DNA from: [Mycobacterium] crassicus
GTDB taxonomy: Bacteria > Actinomycetota > Actinomycetes > Mycobacteriales > Mycobacteriaceae
Direction: 5' to 3'
DNA length: 64,000 nt
Assembly: GCF_020181615.1 (NCBI RefSeq)
Contig: NZ_CP084029.1
Location: forward strand, 513,911 to 577,910
How positions within the stretch are numbered: the first letter of the stretch is position 1; each line of letters begins with the position of its first letter. Position numbers and translations under genes: made by a program. The notes under the pieces were generated by a model, which ran no database searches, had not been told where the DNA came from, and worked only from the letters and a program-made list of their open reading frames with translations. Shown piece after piece: positions 52,450 through 62,568 of this stretch.

Positions 52450-53339
52450 CGTGCGTTGGCTGCCCGGCGCGCCGGGAACTGGAAGATCGTCCAGTACAAG
52501 ATGCCGATCATCACGCCGCCGCCGACAATGTTGCCCAGGGTCACCGGGATCAGGTTCTCCGAGACGAAGTTGGCCCAGGTGATGTTGGTGAATTTCGCCG
52601 CGTCCAGTCCGGTGGCGGCCCAGAATTCGGGGCCGGCACCCTCCCGGATCGCGATGCCCAGCGGGACCATGAACATGTTGGCGACGCAGTGCTCGAACCC
52701 GCAGGCGACGAAGAGCGCGACCGGCATCGTCGCGGCCAGCACCTTGTCGGTGGTGGTGCGCCCACCGTAGGCGGCCCAGACCGACAGGCAGACCAGCAGG
52801 TTGCACAGAATTCCGAGGCAGAACGCCTCCAACCAGGTGTGATGCAACTTCAGGTTCGCAGTGTTCAGCACGACCGCACCCCAGGCGCCCTGGGCGTTGT
52901 GCCAGGTGCCGCCGAAGTAAGCCAGCGCGACCATCGTCATCGCGCCGAGGAAGTTGGAGAGGTAGACGACAACCCAGTTGGACAGCAGCTGACCGGTCGA
53001 AATGCGACCGCTGGCCCTGGCTGTCAGGGTCATCGTCGAGGAGGTGAAGAGATCTGCGCCGGTGAGCACCACCAGCACCAGGCCGGTTGCGAAGACGACG
53101 CCGCCAAGCACCTTCGCCACCCCCCAGGGCATCGCCTCGGCGCCGACCTGACTGGTCGTGTAGAAGATGAAACCCAGTGCGATGTAGCCCCCGGCGGTGA
53201 GCCCGAGCAGGAATGATTTGTGCGGGGGATAGGTCGCCTTGGCAAAGAGTGCGTCCTCGGCTGCCCGAGCCATCTGCGGCGGGGTCAGCATTGTGACCTG
53301 GTGTGTGTCAGCGGGGTGCGCCGAGGTATGTGGAGTCAT
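52446..53339 (-). CDS. Formate/nitrite channel (FNT family)
   Basis: A 297-aa protein with six helices of the FocA/NirC fold. Visible family pieces are KSFLLGLTAGGYIALGF, the omega-loop LTGADLFTSSTM, FLGAMTMVALAYFGG, and FEHCVANMFMVPLGI which holds the central His of the pore. It ends with GNIVGGGVMIGILYW. ATG 53339 is preceded by GAGG. It passes formate, nitrite or hydrosulfide. There is no formate or nitrite enzyme next to it, so the ion is open. Confidence 0.92.
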   Translation of the reverse strand: MTPHTSAHPADTHQVTMLTPPQMARAAEDALFAKATYPPHKSFLLGLTAGGYIALGFIFYTTSQVGAEAMPWGVAKVLGGVVFATGLVLVVLTGADLFTSSTMTLTARASGRISTGQLLSNWVVVYLSNFLGAMTMVALAYFGGTWHNAQGAWGAVVLNTANLKLHHTWLEAFCLGILCNLLVCLSVWAAYGGRTTTDKVLAATMPVALFVACGFEHCVANMFMVPLGIAIREGAGPEFWAATGLDAAKFTNITWANFVSENLIPVTLGNIVGGGVMIGILYWTIFQFPARRAANAR

Positions 53340-53466
53340 CACCGGGACCTCTCGGGTACGAGGGCAGGTAGCCGCCGGTGACTTTAACGGTCTTAAATCC
53401 GTCAAAAGCCCTTCCTGGGCGTCGTCGCAGTCGTTTGACAACAACTTCCCAGCACAGGATCCAGGG

Positions 53467-55206
53467 TTACAACGCTCGTATAGCGACGATCCGCGCCCGC
53501 AGTTGATCCGAGGTGGCCGCCGCCACCGGCGGGCCGCCGCAGACCCGGCGCAGCTCGTTGTGGATCCAGCCGTGCGGCTTGCCCAGGCGATGATGGGCCG
53601 CCGACACCAGCGCGTTGAGCTCGTGACGCAGCGCCCGCAATTGACCATGCGTGGTCACCGGAACCGGAGCCCCACCAGCGGCGGCCACCTTCGACCGCCG
53701 GTCCAGCTGCTCCTCTTGGCGCTGGCGCAGCAGATCGCGCATCTGGTTGGCGTCCAAAAGGCCGGGGATGCCCAGGTAGTCGGCCTCTTCCTCGCTGCCG
53801 GCCGGGGTGGCGGTGCCGAACGAGGCGCCGTCGAAGATCACCTGGTCCAGTTCGGCGTCGGCCCCCAACGACTCGAACTTGTTCTCCAGCTCGGACGGCT
53901 CGTTGCGCTTGCGCTGCGCTTCCTCGAGTTCGTCATCGGGCGAATCGCGGTGCGGCTTGCCCAGCACATGGTTGCGCTGCTCCTCCATCTCACTGGCCAG
54001 GCCGAGCAGCGACGGCACCGACGGCAGAAAGATGCTGGCCGTCTCACCCGGCCGCCGCGACCGCACGAACCGGCCGATCGCCTGGGCGAAGAACAGCGGG
54101 GTGGAGGCGCTGGTGGCGTAGACCCCGACCGCCAGCCTGGGCACGTCGACGCCTTCGGAGACCATTCGCACCGCCACCAGCCAGCGGCTGGTGGCCGCGG
54201 AGAACTGCGCGATCTTGTCCGACGCGCTGGGGTCGTCGGAGAGCACCACGGTGGGGGTCTCGCCGGTAAGTGTGGTCAGCAGCTTGGCGTAGGCGCGGGC
54301 GTTCTTCTGGTCGGTGGCGATGATCATGCCGCCGGCATCGGCCATGCCGCCGTCGCGCAACTGGCGCAGCCGGGTGTCCGCGGCGGTGATCACCGCCGGC
54401 ATCCATTCCCCGGCCGGGTCCAGCGCCGTGCGCCAAGCCCGGGCGGTGTGCTCCGCGGTCAGCGGCTCGCCGAGCCGGGCGGAGTGCTCTTCGCCGGCGC
54501 TGTCGCGCCAGCGGGCCTCGCCCGAGTAGGCCATGAACACCACCGGACGCACCACGCCGTCGGCCAACGCGTCGGTGTACCCGTAGCTGTCGTCGGACAC
54601 CGAGCGCAGGTGGCCGGTGCCGTCGGGCTCGTAGGTGACGAACGGGATGGGGCTGTCGTCGCTGCGGAACGGGGTTCCGGTCAGTGCCAGCCGGCGGGTG
54701 GCGTCGGAGAATGCCTCGCGGATGCCGTCGCCCCAGCTTTTCGCGTCGCCGCCGTGGTGGATCTCGTCGAAGATCACCAGGGTTTTCGCGGCCTCGGTAC
54801 GCACCCGGTGCCGGGAAGGGTGGCTGGCGACCTGCGCGTAGGTGACGACGACGCCGTGGTACTCCGCGCTGGTCTGCGAGTCGGAGTTGGAAAAGCGCGG
54901 GTCCAGTGCGATGCCATGGCTGGCGGCGGCCGATGCCCACTGCACCTTCAGGTGTTCGGTGGGTACGACGATGGTGACGCGCTCGACGGTGCGATCGGCC
55001 AGTAGTTCGGCGACGATGCGCAGCGCGAACGTCGTCTTACCGGCGCCGGGGGTGGCCACCATCAGGAAATCCCGCGGCTTGGCCGTCAGATAGCGCACCA
55101 GAGCCCGGCGTTGCCAGCCCCGCAAAGCCCGGGTGCTGGGCGCTGCTTCAGCCCGCACCCGGTCTCCTATCTGATCGAGATGCAGTCTAGGGCAAGCCGA
55201 TAGCAT
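53467..55206 (-). CDS. DEAD/DEAH-box helicase
   Basis: A superfamily 2 helicase of 579 aa. Walker A is VATPGAGKT (50-58), motif II is VIFDEIHHGG (145-152), motif III LALTGTPFRSD, and motif VI QAIGRFVRSRRPGE. It has the short ComF/UvrB-like core without a recognised nuclease domain. Start options are ATG 55206, 7 bp from the divergent gene, or GTG 55158, which has GGAG 5 nt ahead. The 127-bp gap to the FNT gene holds nothing I can call. Role in repair or RNA metabolism not determinable. Confidence 0.88.
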   Translation of the reverse strand: MLSACPRLHLDQIGDRVRAEAAPSTRALRGWQRRALVRYLTAKPRDFLMVATPGAGKTTFALRIVAELLADRTVERVTIVVPTEHLKVQWASAAASHGIALDPRFSNSDSQTSAEYHGVVVTYAQVASHPSRHRVRTEAAKTLVIFDEIHHGGDAKSWGDGIREAFSDATRRLALTGTPFRSDDSPIPFVTYEPDGTGHLRSVSDDSYGYTDALADGVVRPVVFMAYSGEARWRDSAGEEHSARLGEPLTAEHTARAWRTALDPAGEWMPAVITAADTRLRQLRDGGMADAGGMIIATDQKNARAYAKLLTTLTGETPTVVLSDDPSASDKIAQFSAATSRWLVAVRMVSEGVDVPRLAVGVYATSASTPLFFAQAIGRFVRSRRPGETASIFLPSVPSLLGLASEMEEQRNHVLGKPHRDSPDDELEEAQRKRNEPSELENKFESLGADAELDQVIFDGASFGTATPAGSEEEADYLGIPGLLDANQMRDLLRQRQEEQLDRRSKVAAAGGAPVPVTTHGQLRALRHELNALVSAAHHRLGKPHGWIHNELRRVCGGPPVAAATSDQLRARIVAIRAL

Positions 55207-55213
55207 CGCTGGC

Positions 55214-55915
55214 GTGTCCACCCCGGGCGAGCCGGAATCGGTGCGTGTCGAGCGATTGCTCGGCGCGCAGTCCAAAGCTGTCGAGTTGTTCGACGAGATC
55301 GAGCGTTCCGGGATGGTCCGGCCCGGTGTGGGCGAGCGGCAACTGTCCGACGAGATTCGGGACCTGGCCGCCGACATGTTCGGTGTGACGCGGCACTGGC
55401 ACAAGCGGGTGGTGCGCGCGGGGGAGAACACCCTGCTGCCGTTCCACGCCGACCCGCCCGATCGCATCATGGGCGACGACGACATCGCCTACCTCGATCT
55501 GGGGCCGATCTTCGAGGAGTGGGAGGCCGACTTCGGCCGCACCTTCGTGCTCGGGGATGACCCGGACAAGCTGGCGCTGCGTGACGCGCTGCCGCGGGTC
55601 TGGTGGGCCGGGCGGGCGTTCTTCGACGCCCACCACGACATCACCGGCGCGCAGCTCTACGAACACCTAGGCGTACTGGCGCAAGCCGAGGGCTTCGAGT
55701 TCGGCGCGCCCATCGCCGGGCACCTGCTCGGGGAGTTCCCCCACAAGAAGATCTCCGGTGACGAGGCCCGATTCTACGTCGCGCCCGGATCCGACGAGCC
55801 GATGCGCCGCACCGACCCGACCGGCCGGATCTGCCACTGGATCCTGGAGGTGCACCTGGTGAACCGGGCCCGCGGGTTCGGTGGGTTCTACGAGCAGCTG
55901 CTGGATCTGGGCTGA
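55214..55915 (+). CDS. M24 peptidase-fold (aminopeptidase P/creatinase-like) protein
   Basis: A 233-aa protein with the pita-bread fold of methionine aminopeptidase-like enzymes. It begins with SVRVERLLGAQSKAVELFDE and has GERQLSDEIRDLAADMFG, HKRVVRAGENTLLPFHADPP, DDIAYLDLGPIFEEWEADFG and RICHWILEVHLV. The Asp-Asp pair in this order suggests the first metal ligands; His and Glu ligands are in the second half. GTG 55214 is 7 bp from the divergent helicase. Substrate unknown; it is shorter than aminopeptidase P. Confidence 0.82.
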   Translation: MSTPGEPESVRVERLLGAQSKAVELFDEIERSGMVRPGVGERQLSDEIRDLAADMFGVTRHWHKRVVRAGENTLLPFHADPPDRIMGDDDIAYLDLGPIFEEWEADFGRTFVLGDDPDKLALRDALPRVWWAGRAFFDAHHDITGAQLYEHLGVLAQAEGFEFGAPIAGHLLGEFPHKKISGDEARFYVAPGSDEPMRRTDPTGRICHWILEVHLVNRARGFGGFYEQLLDLG

Positions 55916-55917
55916 AG

Positions 55918-56826
55918 TCAGAGCGGGTAGCTCACCCCGGTCAGTTCCTCGGAGACGGTCCAGAGCCGGCGTTGCCGCTGCACGTCGTGCGACTTGCGGC
56001 TGGACTCGACCACCTTGGGGTAGCCCCGTGTCTGCGCGAAGCCATCGGGTCCGTAGTACTGCCCGCCGAGCGCCTGTGGGTCGGTGGCAGCCCGCAACGT
56101 CGGCAGGGCGCCCATGGCCGCGTCCTGGAACAGCGGTGCGATCACGGGGTAGCCGGCGGCAGCCCATCCGGGCAGGTGGCGCATCAGTTCGGTGTTGGAA
56201 CCGCCGGGGTGCGCGGCTGTGGCGATCGTTGTTCCGTGCGCAGCGAGTCGTCGCTGCAGTTCGTAGGTGAACAGCAGGTTGGCGAGCTTGGCCTGACCGT
56301 AGGCTTCGACCCGGTTATAGCGGCGCTCCCACTGCAGGTCGTCGAAGTGGATATCGGCGCGGATGCGATGGCCGATGCTGCTGACCGTCACCACCCGCGA
56401 ACCCTCGACCGGCAGCAGGCGATCCAGCAGCAGGCCGGTGAAGGCGAAGTGGCCCAGATGGTTGGTGCCGAACTGCAGCTCGAAGCCGTCCTTGGTGGTC
56501 GACTTGGGCGGGTACATCACCCCGGCGTTGTTGATCAGCAGGTCGATGCGGTCGTGGTCGGCGCGCAACTGCGTCGCGGCGGCGCGGATGGAGTCCAGCG
56601 ATGTCAGGTCGAGTTCCTGCAGTGCGACGTCGGCTCCGGTGCTGCGCTTGCTGATGAGGGCCGCGGCGTCCCTGCCCTTGTCGAGATTGCGCACGGCGAG
56701 AACCACGTGGGTGCCCCGGGCGGCGAGTGCGGCGGCGGTCTCGTAGCCGAGGCCGGTGTTGGCTCCGGTGATGACGGCGACCCGACCGGTCTGGTCGGGG
56801 ATGTCGGCGGTGGTCCATTTGGCCAT
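55918..56826 (-). CDS. SDR oxidoreductase, retinol-dehydrogenase-like
   Basis: A 302-aa SDR with VAVITGANTGLGYETAAALA, LLINNAGVMYPP, VTVSSIGHRIR and YGQAKLANLLF. It is close to the SDR at 49452 throughout, including the C-terminal GGQYYGPDGF and SEELTGVSYPL, so one is probably a duplicate of the other. AGGAG lies before ATG 56826; the 18 extra upstream codons have no support. The divergent TetR gene and two operator-like sites in between (56853-56902) suggest control by it. Confidence 0.9.
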   Translation of the reverse strand: MAKWTTADIPDQTGRVAVITGANTGLGYETAAALAARGTHVVLAVRNLDKGRDAAALISKRSTGADVALQELDLTSLDSIRAAATQLRADHDRIDLLINNAGVMYPPKSTTKDGFELQFGTNHLGHFAFTGLLLDRLLPVEGSRVVTVSSIGHRIRADIHFDDLQWERRYNRVEAYGQAKLANLLFTYELQRRLAAHGTTIATAAHPGGSNTELMRHLPGWAAAGYPVIAPLFQDAAMGALPTLRAATDPQALGGQYYGPDGFAQTRGYPKVVESSRKSHDVQRQRRLWTVSEELTGVSYPL

Positions 56827-56852
56827 GGGGGTGCTCCTGGGCGGTAGAGTAA

Positions 56853-56902
56853 ACGGAGCGAACGCTCCGGTTGATCGCAACTATACGGAACGTACGCCCC
56901 GT
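56853..56902. promoter_or_regulatory. Two 18-bp operator-like repeats between SDR and TetR
   Basis: ACGGAGCGAACGCTCCGG (56853-56870) and ACGGAACGTACGCCCCGT (56885-56902) share ACGGA, CG and CCG at fixed positions and are each near-palindromic (the first has CGGAGCG/CGCTCCG). Their centres are 32 bp apart. They lie in the 101-bp divergent gap, so they are likely sites for the TetR protein. Confidence 0.7.
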
Positions 56903-56927
56903 TTTGTCAACCGATAGGGGATATTTG

Positions 56928-57494
56928 GTGACCCGATCAGCACGCCCGCTGCGCGCCGACGCCGCGCGCAACCGTGCGCGAGTGCTGGAAGTCGCCTACG
57001 AAACCTTCGCCGCCGAAGGCCTGTCGGTGCCGATCGACGAGATCGCCCGGCGGGCCGGAGTCGGGGCCGGGACTATCTACCGCCACTTTCCGACCAAAGA
57101 GGAGCTGTTCTCGGCGGTCATCAGAGACCGGATGCAGCACGTCGTCGATGACGGATACGCACTGCTGGAAGCCGGCGATCCGGGAACGGCGCTGTTCACC
57201 TTCCTGCGTTCGATCGTGCTGCAGTGGGGCGCGACGGATCGGGGCCTGGTCGAGGCGCTCGCCGGCTTCGACATAGACATCCAGCAGGCCGCCCCCGAGT
57301 CGGAAGAGGCATTCCTGACGGTGCTCGGGGAGCTGCTGCGTGCTGCTCAGCAGGCGGGTACCGCGCGGCAGGACGTCGGTGCACGTGAGGTCAAGGCGAT
57401 CCTGGTCGGCTGCCAGGCGATGCAGTCCTACAACTCCGAGCTGGCTGAACGGGTGACCGACGTCGTCGTCGACGGTTTACGCCCTCGGCGATAG
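56928..57494 (+). CDS. TetR-family regulator
   Basis: A 188-aa TetR repressor. GTG 56928 (VTRSARPLRADAARNRARV) starts the protein; the 19 codons upstream cover the operator region and have no support. The HTH is VLEVAYETFAAEGLSVPIDE, IARRAGVGAGTIYRHF. The C-terminal part has a helical ligand domain with LVGCQAMQSY. It is divergent from the SDR; the pair is a common repressor-enzyme arrangement. The gene ends 188 bp before groEL2. Confidence 0.9.
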   Translation: MTRSARPLRADAARNRARVLEVAYETFAAEGLSVPIDEIARRAGVGAGTIYRHFPTKEELFSAVIRDRMQHVVDDGYALLEAGDPGTALFTFLRSIVLQWGATDRGLVEALAGFDIDIQQAAPESEEAFLTVLGELLRAAQQAGTARQDVGAREVKAILVGCQAMQSYNSELAERVTDVVVDGLRPRR

Positions 57495-57506
57495 CGGCCC
57501 GCGACC

Positions 57507-57532
57507 TTGCACTCCCCATAGGCGAGTGCTAA
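57507..57532 (+). promoter_or_regulatory. CIRCE element 1 upstream of groEL2
   Basis: TTGCACTC, 9 nt, GAGTGCTAA. It matches the CIRCE pattern TTAGCACTC-N9-GAGTGCTAA, the binding site of the heat-shock repressor HrcA, with a change in the left arm. Confidence 0.78.
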
Positions 57533-57540
57533 AAATGACG

Positions 57541-57567
57541 TTGGCACTCGCGACCAGTGAGTGCTAG
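57541..57567 (+). promoter_or_regulatory. CIRCE element 2 upstream of groEL2
   Basis: TTGGCACTC, 9 nt (GCGACCAGT), GAGTGCTAG. It lies 8 bp after the first CIRCE and 115 bp before ATG 57683. Confidence 0.88.
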
Positions 57568-57580
57568 GTCGGGACGGTGA

Positions 57581-59308
<1,728 letters not shown>

Positions 59309-59321
59309 GTCTGAGCACGAA

Positions 59322-59357
59322 AGAGCCCGGCTCCCCATCGCGGGGGCCGGGCTTTTT
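59322..59357 (+). terminator. Intrinsic terminator after groEL2
   Basis: AGCCCGGC (59324-59331) and GCCGGGCT (59346-59353) pair with further C/G pairing in the loop, followed by a run of T. It is the only hairpin in the window with a clear U-tract. Confidence 0.88.
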
Positions 59358-59390
59358 CGTACCCGCACGGCGGTGGGCGAGGATGACGGT

Positions 59391-60716
59391 ATGGAAATCC
59401 TGCTGCTGGGCACCGGCAGCGCCGACGGGTGGCCGAACCCGTTCTGCCGATGCGCGTCCTGCCGGTCGGCTGCCGGGAATTTTCGCGGGCAGACCGCGGC
59501 GCTGGTCGACGGCGCGTTGCTGCTGGACTGCGGCCCGGAGGCGCCGCGGGCCGCGGTGCGCTACGGGCGCTCGCTGGATTCGGTGCGGCACATCCTGTTC
59601 ACGCACGGCCACCCCGACCATGTCGGGCCCGCCGCGCTGCTGATGCGGCACTGGACCCGGGCGACCGAGCCGCTGGAGGTGGTCGGGCCGCCGAGTGCGC
59701 TGGACCAGTGCCGGCACTGGGTCGGTCCTGACGACCCGGTCCGGTTCGTCGAGGTGGCAGCCGGCGACGAGGTAGAACTGGGCGACTACCGGGTGCGGGT
59801 GCTGGCCGCCGTACACGGCTCCGACATGGGTGATGACGCGGTGCTCTACGACATCGCCGGGGACGCCCGCATGCTGTGGGCCACCGACACCGGACCGCTC
59901 CCGGAGGCCACCCACACCGCGGTGGCCGGCGCCGGTTACGACGCGGTGTTTCTGGAAGAGACGTTCGGCGACTACACCGAGCACGGCACCGAACACCACG
60001 ACCTGGATTCCTTCGCGGCGACGGTCTCGCGACTGCGAGCGTCGGGGGCCATCGTCGACACCACCGACCTGGTCGCGGTGCACCTGAGCCATCACAACCC
60101 CCCGGAGGCGGAATTGACTGCGGCACTGTCTGAGTCGGGTGCGCGGCCGGGACGCGACGGTGAGGTGGTGGCGGCCGGGCGCCGACGGCCGACGCGCACC
60201 CTGGTTCTGGGTGGGGCACGGTCGGGCAAATCCGCGCACGCCGAGGCGCTGCTGGCCGCCGAGCCGGCCGTGACCTACCTGGCCACCGGCGGTGTCCGCG
60301 AGGGGGATCCGGAGTGGGCCGCGCGGGTGCGGCTGCACCGGGAACGCCGCCCGGCCTCTTGGCGCACCGTCGAAACCAGCGACGTCGCCGAACAACTGCG
60401 CGTCGCCGAAACCCCGCTATTGCTGGACTGTTTGGGTACCTGGCTCACCGCCCGCATGGACCTGCATCGGGTGTGGGACGGCGGTCCGCTGGAGCGGGTT
60501 CATGCCGATATCGACGAACTGGTAGCGGCCTGGCTGGACTGCCCGGCGCCGGTGGTGGCGGTCAGTAACGAAGTCGGCAGCGGGGTGGTTCCGCCCACCC
60601 CGGCCGGGCGGCTGTTCCGGGACCTGCTGGGCGTGCTCAACGCGCGGATCGCCGCCGAATCGGAGCACGTGGTGCTGATGGTGGCCGGCAGGCCGCTCGC
60701 CCTCCCGGCTAGGTGA
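59391..60716 (+). CDS. Fusion of MBL-fold hydrolase and CobU-type cobinamide kinase/guanylyltransferase
   Basis: A 441-aa chain with two enzymes. Residues 1 to about 255 are an MBL-fold hydrolase of the PhnP type: a Cys cluster FCRCASC (18-24) and the metal motif THGHPDHVG (His72, His74, Asp76, His77). From about 268 a CobU/CobP domain follows, with P-loop GGARSGKS (274-281), LLDCLGTWLTARM and NEVGSGVVPPTP. CobU phosphorylates cobinamide and adds GMP for B12 salvage. An N-terminal extension in a longer frame would cross the groEL2 terminator, so ATG 59391 is right. No other cob gene is nearby. Confidence 0.9.
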   Translation: MEILLLGTGSADGWPNPFCRCASCRSAAGNFRGQTAALVDGALLLDCGPEAPRAAVRYGRSLDSVRHILFTHGHPDHVGPAALLMRHWTRATEPLEVVGPPSALDQCRHWVGPDDPVRFVEVAAGDEVELGDYRVRVLAAVHGSDMGDDAVLYDIAGDARMLWATDTGPLPEATHTAVAGAGYDAVFLEETFGDYTEHGTEHHDLDSFAATVSRLRASGAIVDTTDLVAVHLSHHNPPEAELTAALSESGARPGRDGEVVAAGRRRPTRTLVLGGARSGKSAHAEALLAAEPAVTYLATGGVREGDPEWAARVRLHRERRPASWRTVETSDVAEQLRVAETPLLLDCLGTWLTARMDLHRVWDGGPLERVHADIDELVAAWLDCPAPVVAVSNEVGSGVVPPTPAGRLFRDLLGVLNARIAAESEHVVLMVAGRPLALPAR

Positions 60717-61101
60717 GCTTCAAGTCCACACAGTCGCTGTAGCAAGGGGTTTCGCCCGGAGACGCCGGGGTGGCGACCCGGATCAGCACCGCGCGACTGG
60801 GGGCGATCGCCAGGCTGGCCAGATCACCTCCGGCATCGGAGACCTCGGCGGTGCCGTCGACGATGACGGTGTAGCCACCCGGCGCCGGCGGCGGCCACAT
60901 CACCGTCACATCGCTGCTGCGGGCCAGATTCGCCCTGCTGCGCCGCCCGCCCAATGCGCCGATGTGAACGGTGTCGCCCTTGAGGGTCGGCATCACCGGC
61001 ACCGGGTGCGGCCGGTTCTCGCCGTCGACGGTGATCAGGTAGGCGTAGTCATGGCCCTCGAGCTTCTCGGCGAGCCGGTCGAAATCCACGTTGGAGGTCA
61101 T
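60709..61101 (-). CDS. PPOX-class F420-type split-barrel protein
   Basis: A 130-aa protein of the pyridoxamine-phosphate-oxidase-like family: YAYLITVDGENRPHPVPV at the start, then TVMWPPPAPGGYTVIVDGTA in the middle. Many mycobacterial members bind F420 rather than FMN. The next gene on the same strand upstream is a paralogue, 10 bp away, so the two form a pair. Its 3' end overlaps the MBL-CobU gene by 8 bp. Substrate unknown. Confidence 0.82.
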   Translation of the reverse strand: MTSNVDFDRLAEKLEGHDYAYLITVDGENRPHPVPVMPTLKGDTVHIGALGGRRSRANLARSSDVTVMWPPPAPGGYTVIVDGTAEVSDAGGDLASLAIAPSRAVLIRVATPASPGETPCYSDCVDLKLT

Positions 61102-61111
61102 ACGGGCGAGC

Positions 61112-61492
61112 CTAATCGCCTTTGAGTTGCACGCAGTCGTGGACGGTGCCGAGCGCCCGCCCGCCCTCGAACACCGGCCGGTGCAGCAGGGCCTTGGTCG
61201 GTGTCACCAGAACCGGGCCGGTCGGATCGTCGGGAAGCTCGGCCAGGCCGTCGAGGATCAGCGAGTACTCGGTCACCTCGCCCGCGGGCCAGACCAGCGT
61301 GACTCCGGTTCGGGTCGACATGTTCTCCCGGCCGTGCGTCCCCACCGGTCCGATGTCCACCCGAACGCCGTCGAAGGTCGGGGTGATCGCGGTGGTGCGG
61401 ACGCGGAAGTCGTCGCCGACGGTCACCAGAAAGGCGAAGCGGTAGCCGGGCAACAGCTCGGCAAGGCGGGCGAGGTCGACGGACTTGGCCAT
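61112..61492 (-). CDS. PPOX-class F420-type split-barrel protein
   Basis: A 126-aa paralogue of the gene at 60709 with the same plan: FAFLVTVGDDFRVRTTAI, TLVWPAGEVTEYSLILDGLA, and a C-terminal DCVQLKG that matches DCVDLKL in the neighbour. ATG 61492 (MAKSVDLARL) is preferred; the frame can run 9 codons further up. The tandem pair probably arose by duplication. It is divergent from the aldo/keto reductase, 55 bp away. Confidence 0.82.
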   Translation of the reverse strand: MAKSVDLARLAELLPGYRFAFLVTVGDDFRVRTTAITPTFDGVRVDIGPVGTHGRENMSTRTGVTLVWPAGEVTEYSLILDGLAELPDDPTGPVLVTPTKALLHRPVFEGGRALGTVHDCVQLKGD

Positions 61493-61547
61493 GGGATCGA
61501 GGATATTCGCAGCAGACACCGGGCATGCCGTGCGCCAAGATGAACCT

Positions 61548-62564
61548 ATGGAATTCCGTTACCTGGGCAACTCCGGCCTGCAGATCTCCGAGATCACCTA
61601 CGGCAACTGGCTCACCCACGGCTCGCAGGTCGAGAACGACGTCGCCACCGAGTGCGTGCATGCCGCACTGGATGCCGGCATCACCACCTTCGACACCGCC
61701 GATGTGTATGCCAACGGGCGTGCCGAGGAAGTGCTGGGTGCGGCGCTGAGGGGTCACCGGCGCGCGGCATTGGAGATCTTCACCAAGGTGTACTGGCCGA
61801 TCGGGCCGGCCCCGTTGGGCAAGAACGACACCGGCCTGTCCCGCAAACACATGATGGAAGCCATCGACGGGTCGCTGCGGCGGCTGCAAACCGACTACGT
61901 CGACCTGTACCAGGCGCACCGATATGACTCCTTCACCCCGCTGGAGGAGACCATGCAGGCGTTCGCCGACATCGTTCGGGCAGGCAAGGCCCTCTACATC
62001 GGGGTCAGCGAATGGAGCCCCGAGCAGATCCGCCGAGCCCACGAGCTCGCCGGTCAGCTCGGTATATCGCTGATCTCAAGCCAACCGCAGTACTCGATGC
62101 TGTGGCGGATCATCGAACCCGAGGTGGTCCCGACGTGCCGGGAACTCGGGCTCGGTCAGATCGTCTGGTCGCCGATGGCCCAAGGGGTGCTGTCGGGCAA
62201 GTACCTGCCGGGCCAACCGCCGCCGGCCGGGTCGCGTGCCACCGACGAGAAGGGCGGGGCGAATTTCATCAAACGATTCATGACCGACGACGTGTTGACC
62301 CGGGTGCAGCAGTTGGCGCCGATCGCCGCGGAGCTGGGGCTCACGACGGCACAGCTGGCGATCGCATGGGTGCTGCAGAACGACAATGTTGCCGCGGCTC
62401 TGGTCGGGGCGTCCCGCCCGGAGCAGGTCAGCGAGAACGTCAAAGCCTCCGGCGTGCGGATTCCGGCGGAGCTGCTGGAGCGCATCGATCAGGTCTTGGG
62501 CGACGCGGTGACCAGCGATGCCGAACTGGTTGCCCGCTCCACCCCGGCACAGCGGTTGCTCTGA
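61548..62564 (+). CDS. Aldo/keto reductase, Kv-beta-like
   Basis: A 338-aa NADPH-dependent reductase. The barrel opens with MEFRYLGNSGLQISEITYG; the active residues are Asp and Tyr in TFDTADVYANGRAE, Lys in EIFTKVYWP and His in LYQAHRYD. The cofactor region is GASRPEQVSENVKA. The family reduces aldehydes and ketones, and Kv-beta-like members are common in actinobacteria. It converges with the methyltransferase gene. Substrate unknown. Confidence 0.92.
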   Translation: MEFRYLGNSGLQISEITYGNWLTHGSQVENDVATECVHAALDAGITTFDTADVYANGRAEEVLGAALRGHRRAALEIFTKVYWPIGPAPLGKNDTGLSRKHMMEAIDGSLRRLQTDYVDLYQAHRYDSFTPLEETMQAFADIVRAGKALYIGVSEWSPEQIRRAHELAGQLGISLISSQPQYSMLWRIIEPEVVPTCRELGLGQIVWSPMAQGVLSGKYLPGQPPPAGSRATDEKGGANFIKRFMTDDVLTRVQQLAPIAAELGLTTAQLAIAWVLQNDNVAAALVGASRPEQVSENVKASGVRIPAELLERIDQVLGDAVTSDAELVARSTPAQRLL

Positions 62565-62568
62565 GGCA

